From the NCBI RefSeq assembly GCF_002744245.1, contig NZ_NKHG01000012.1, positions 1 through 37,324 of the forward strand: a stretch of 37,324 bases of DNA, written 5' to 3'. Below, piece after piece: positions 35,839 through 37,324 of the stretch. How positions within the stretch are numbered: the first letter of the stretch is position 1; each line of letters opens with the position of its first letter. The notes below the pieces were generated by a model. That model was not told where the DNA came from and did no database searches. It saw only the letters and a program-made list of their open reading frames with translations. The DNA is from Bacillus pumilus (GTDB lineage: Bacteria; Bacillota; Bacilli; Bacillales; Bacillaceae). A program made the position numbers and the translations under genes.

Positions 35839-37272
35839 GTGGATGTTGGACAAAATCAGCCTGAACAATTAAAAAGGGCGATGACCTCCCGCCATTTATT
35901 TATGATTTCACTTGGCGGTGTCATTGGGACAGGCTTTTTCCTAGGAACGGGCTATACGATTGGACAAGCAGGTCCAGTCGGAGCCGTTCTTTCCTATATT
36001 GTGGGCGGATTGATTATGTATTTAACCATGCTGTGTCTTGGGGAGCTGTCAGTCGCACTTCCTGTGTCGGGTTCGTTTCATACGTACGCGACCAAATTTG
36101 TCAGTCCTGCGGCTGGCTTTGCTGTTGGCTGGATTTATTGGCTCGGCTGGGCGGCAACGGTCGCACTTGAATTCTTATCAGCAGGACAGCTGATGAGGCG
36201 CTGGCTTCCGCAAGTGGATGTGTGGATGTGGTGTTTGGTATTTGGGCTATGTCTTTTCTTATTAAATGCCCGATCTGCGAAAGCGTTCGGGGAGTCGGAA
36301 TTTTTCTTTTCAACCATTAAGATTGTCGCTATCTTATTATTTATTGGTGTAGGCGGAGCTGCAATGTTTGGCTTGATTCAAACAACTAGCGGGGAATCTG
36401 CTCCTTACTTCAGTCATTTTGTGAGTGATGGGCTGTTTCCAAATGGATTGCTCGCCGTTGTGGTCACAATGATCACGGTGAATTTTTCGTTTCAAGGGAC
36501 AGAGCTGATTGGGATTGCGGCAGGTGAGAGTGAAAACCCTGAGAAAACTGTACCTCGCTCAATTCACCAGACGGTTTGGCGTACACTCATCTTTTTTGTC
36601 TTATCTGTTTTCGTGTTAGCCGGTATGGTGCCTTGGAAGGAAGCAGGTGTGCTGGAAAGCCCATTTGTCACCGTGTTTGAGAGAACGGGGATTCCTTATG
36701 CGGCAGACATCATGAACTTTGTTATTATCATCGCTTTATTATCTGTTGCAAACTCTGGCTTGTATGCTTCAACGAGAATGCTGTATTCCTTATCGAAGGA
36801 AGGAATGGCAGGAAAGGCGTTCAGACGAGTGAATCAGCGCGGTATTCCGATGAATGCCCTACTGCTTACCTTTCTGTTTACAGGCATTTCGCTATTATCA
36901 GGCTTCTTTGCAGAGAAAACCGTCTTTGTCTGGATTGTTTCCATTGCCGGAATGAGTGCCCAGGCTGGCTGGATCACGATTACATTATCACAGCTCCTTT
37001 TCCGGCGAAAGTATGTGAAAGCAGGCGGAAAGCTGGAAAACTTAAAATTTAAAACACCTCTTTATCCGGTTCTGCCGATCATTGCCATCACGCTGAATTC
37101 GATTGTTTTGATCAGCCTTGCCTTTGATCCGGAGCAGAGAATCGGGTTATATGTTGGCGTACCACTGATGATCATTGGTTATATCGTCTATCATCGCTAT
37201 GTGAAAAAACATCAGGTGAAAAGTGAAACGCTCAAGCTGCAAATTCACGGAGATGATGAGATCCGGTTTTAA
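35839..37272 (+). CDS. APC-family amino-acid permease, RocC/RocE-like (arginine/ornithine type)
   Basis: A 477-residue permease with about twelve membrane spans. The N-terminus SRHLFMISLGGVIGTGFFLG and the motif NFSFQGTELIGIAAGESENP are hallmarks of the amino acid-polyamine-organocation family. The whole sequence is very like RocE/RocC of B. subtilis as I recall them, so arginine, ornithine or a related basic amino acid is the likely substrate. It is probably a proton symporter. The GTG start has AAGGAGG nine or so bases upstream. It has its own promoter and is separated from the P450 operon by a terminator, so it is unrelated to it. Confidence 0.88.
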   Translation: MDVGQNQPEQLKRAMTSRHLFMISLGGVIGTGFFLGTGYTIGQAGPVGAVLSYIVGGLIMYLTMLCLGELSVALPVSGSFHTYATKFVSPAAGFAVGWIYWLGWAATVALEFLSAGQLMRRWLPQVDVWMWCLVFGLCLFLLNARSAKAFGESEFFFSTIKIVAILLFIGVGGAAMFGLIQTTSGESAPYFSHFVSDGLFPNGLLAVVVTMITVNFSFQGTELIGIAAGESENPEKTVPRSIHQTVWRTLIFFVLSVFVLAGMVPWKEAGVLESPFVTVFERTGIPYAADIMNFVIIIALLSVANSGLYASTRMLYSLSKEGMAGKAFRRVNQRGIPMNALLLTFLFTGISLLSGFFAEKTVFVWIVSIAGMSAQAGWITITLSQLLFRRKYVKAGGKLENLKFKTPLYPVLPIIAITLNSIVLISLAFDPEQRIGLYVGVPLMIIGYIVYHRYVKKHQVKSETLKLQIHGDDEIRF

Positions 37273-37282
37273 ATCATAAAAA

Positions 37283-37309
37283 AGAAGCCCACCCAGTCGG
37301 GAGGCTTCT
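37283..37309 (-). terminator. Terminator for a convergent gene beyond the window
   Basis: AGAAGCC (37283-37289) pairs with GGCTTCT (37303-37309). On the - strand the hairpin is followed by TTTTTTATG, a good U-run; on the + strand it is not. It probably serves a - strand gene lying just outside, and may also block read-through from the permease. Confidence 0.65.
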
Positions 37310-37324
37310 CAGCGTGTAGACAAA

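Noticed and set aside
1..37324. Insertion sequences, attachment sites, tRNA genes or CRISPR arrays that could explain the 18 kb insertion
   Set aside because: None was seen at 5259-5321, 23668-23673 or elsewhere; no transposase-like reading frame and no flanking direct repeat was noticed by eye.

Overview
The window looks like a chromosomal segment of a Bacillus of the pumilus group (B. pumilus / safensis / altitudinis). This rests on recognising proteins by eye. The order srfAB-srfAC ... srfAD-ycxC-ycxD-sfp-yczE-tcyC-tcyB-tcyA is the surfactin-locus order of B. subtilis, and the specificity residues of the SrfAC-type adenylation domain read Ile/Val-like, as expected for pumilacidin rather than surfactin. 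No database search was run.

Layout. (1) 1-5258: the 3' end of srfAB (an epimerization domain) and srfAC (C-A-T-TE). srfAC is broken by a one-base deletion near 2921, early in its adenylation domain. (2) 5322-23667: two giant genes sit between srfAC and srfAD, where B. subtilis has nothing. They encode A-KR-T-C-A-T-E-C-(pseudo-A part 1) and (pseudo-A part 2)-A-KR-T-C-A-T-TE. This is the architecture of cereulide and valinomycin synthetases. It predicts an alternating hydroxy-acid / amino-acid depsipeptide of the form hydroxy acid, D-amino acid, hydroxy acid, L-amino acid, possibly oligomerised and cyclised by the terminal thioesterase. (3) 23674-27523: srfAD (editing thioesterase) and a terminator, then the divergent pair ycxC (drug/metabolite exporter family) and ycxD (MocR regulator), then an intact sfp (phosphopantetheinyl transferase). 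(4) 27668-31305: an orphan effector-binding protein, yczE, and the cystine importer genes tcyCBA with a promoter. (5) 31306-35613: a long leader with a guanine-type purine riboswitch and a branched intrinsic terminator. It precedes a four-gene operon of a cytochrome P450 with an abnormal I-helix, a dienelactone-hydrolase-like protein, an MFS transporter and a small unknown protein. (6) 35713-37324: an arginine-type amino-acid permease and a terminator serving a convergent gene outside the window.

How it fits together. The depsipeptide genes appear to use the surfactin operon as a host. They would share its upstream promoter (outside the window), are followed 6 bases later by the type II thioesterase SrfAD, and lie about 3 kb from Sfp, which can load carrier proteins. 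The known ces cluster carries its own PPTase and TEII genes for the same two jobs. Meanwhile the last surfactin-type module is frameshifted, so in this strain the operon may mainly make the depsipeptide. The second unusual system, apparently independent, is the riboswitch-led P450 operon, whose substrate I cannot name.
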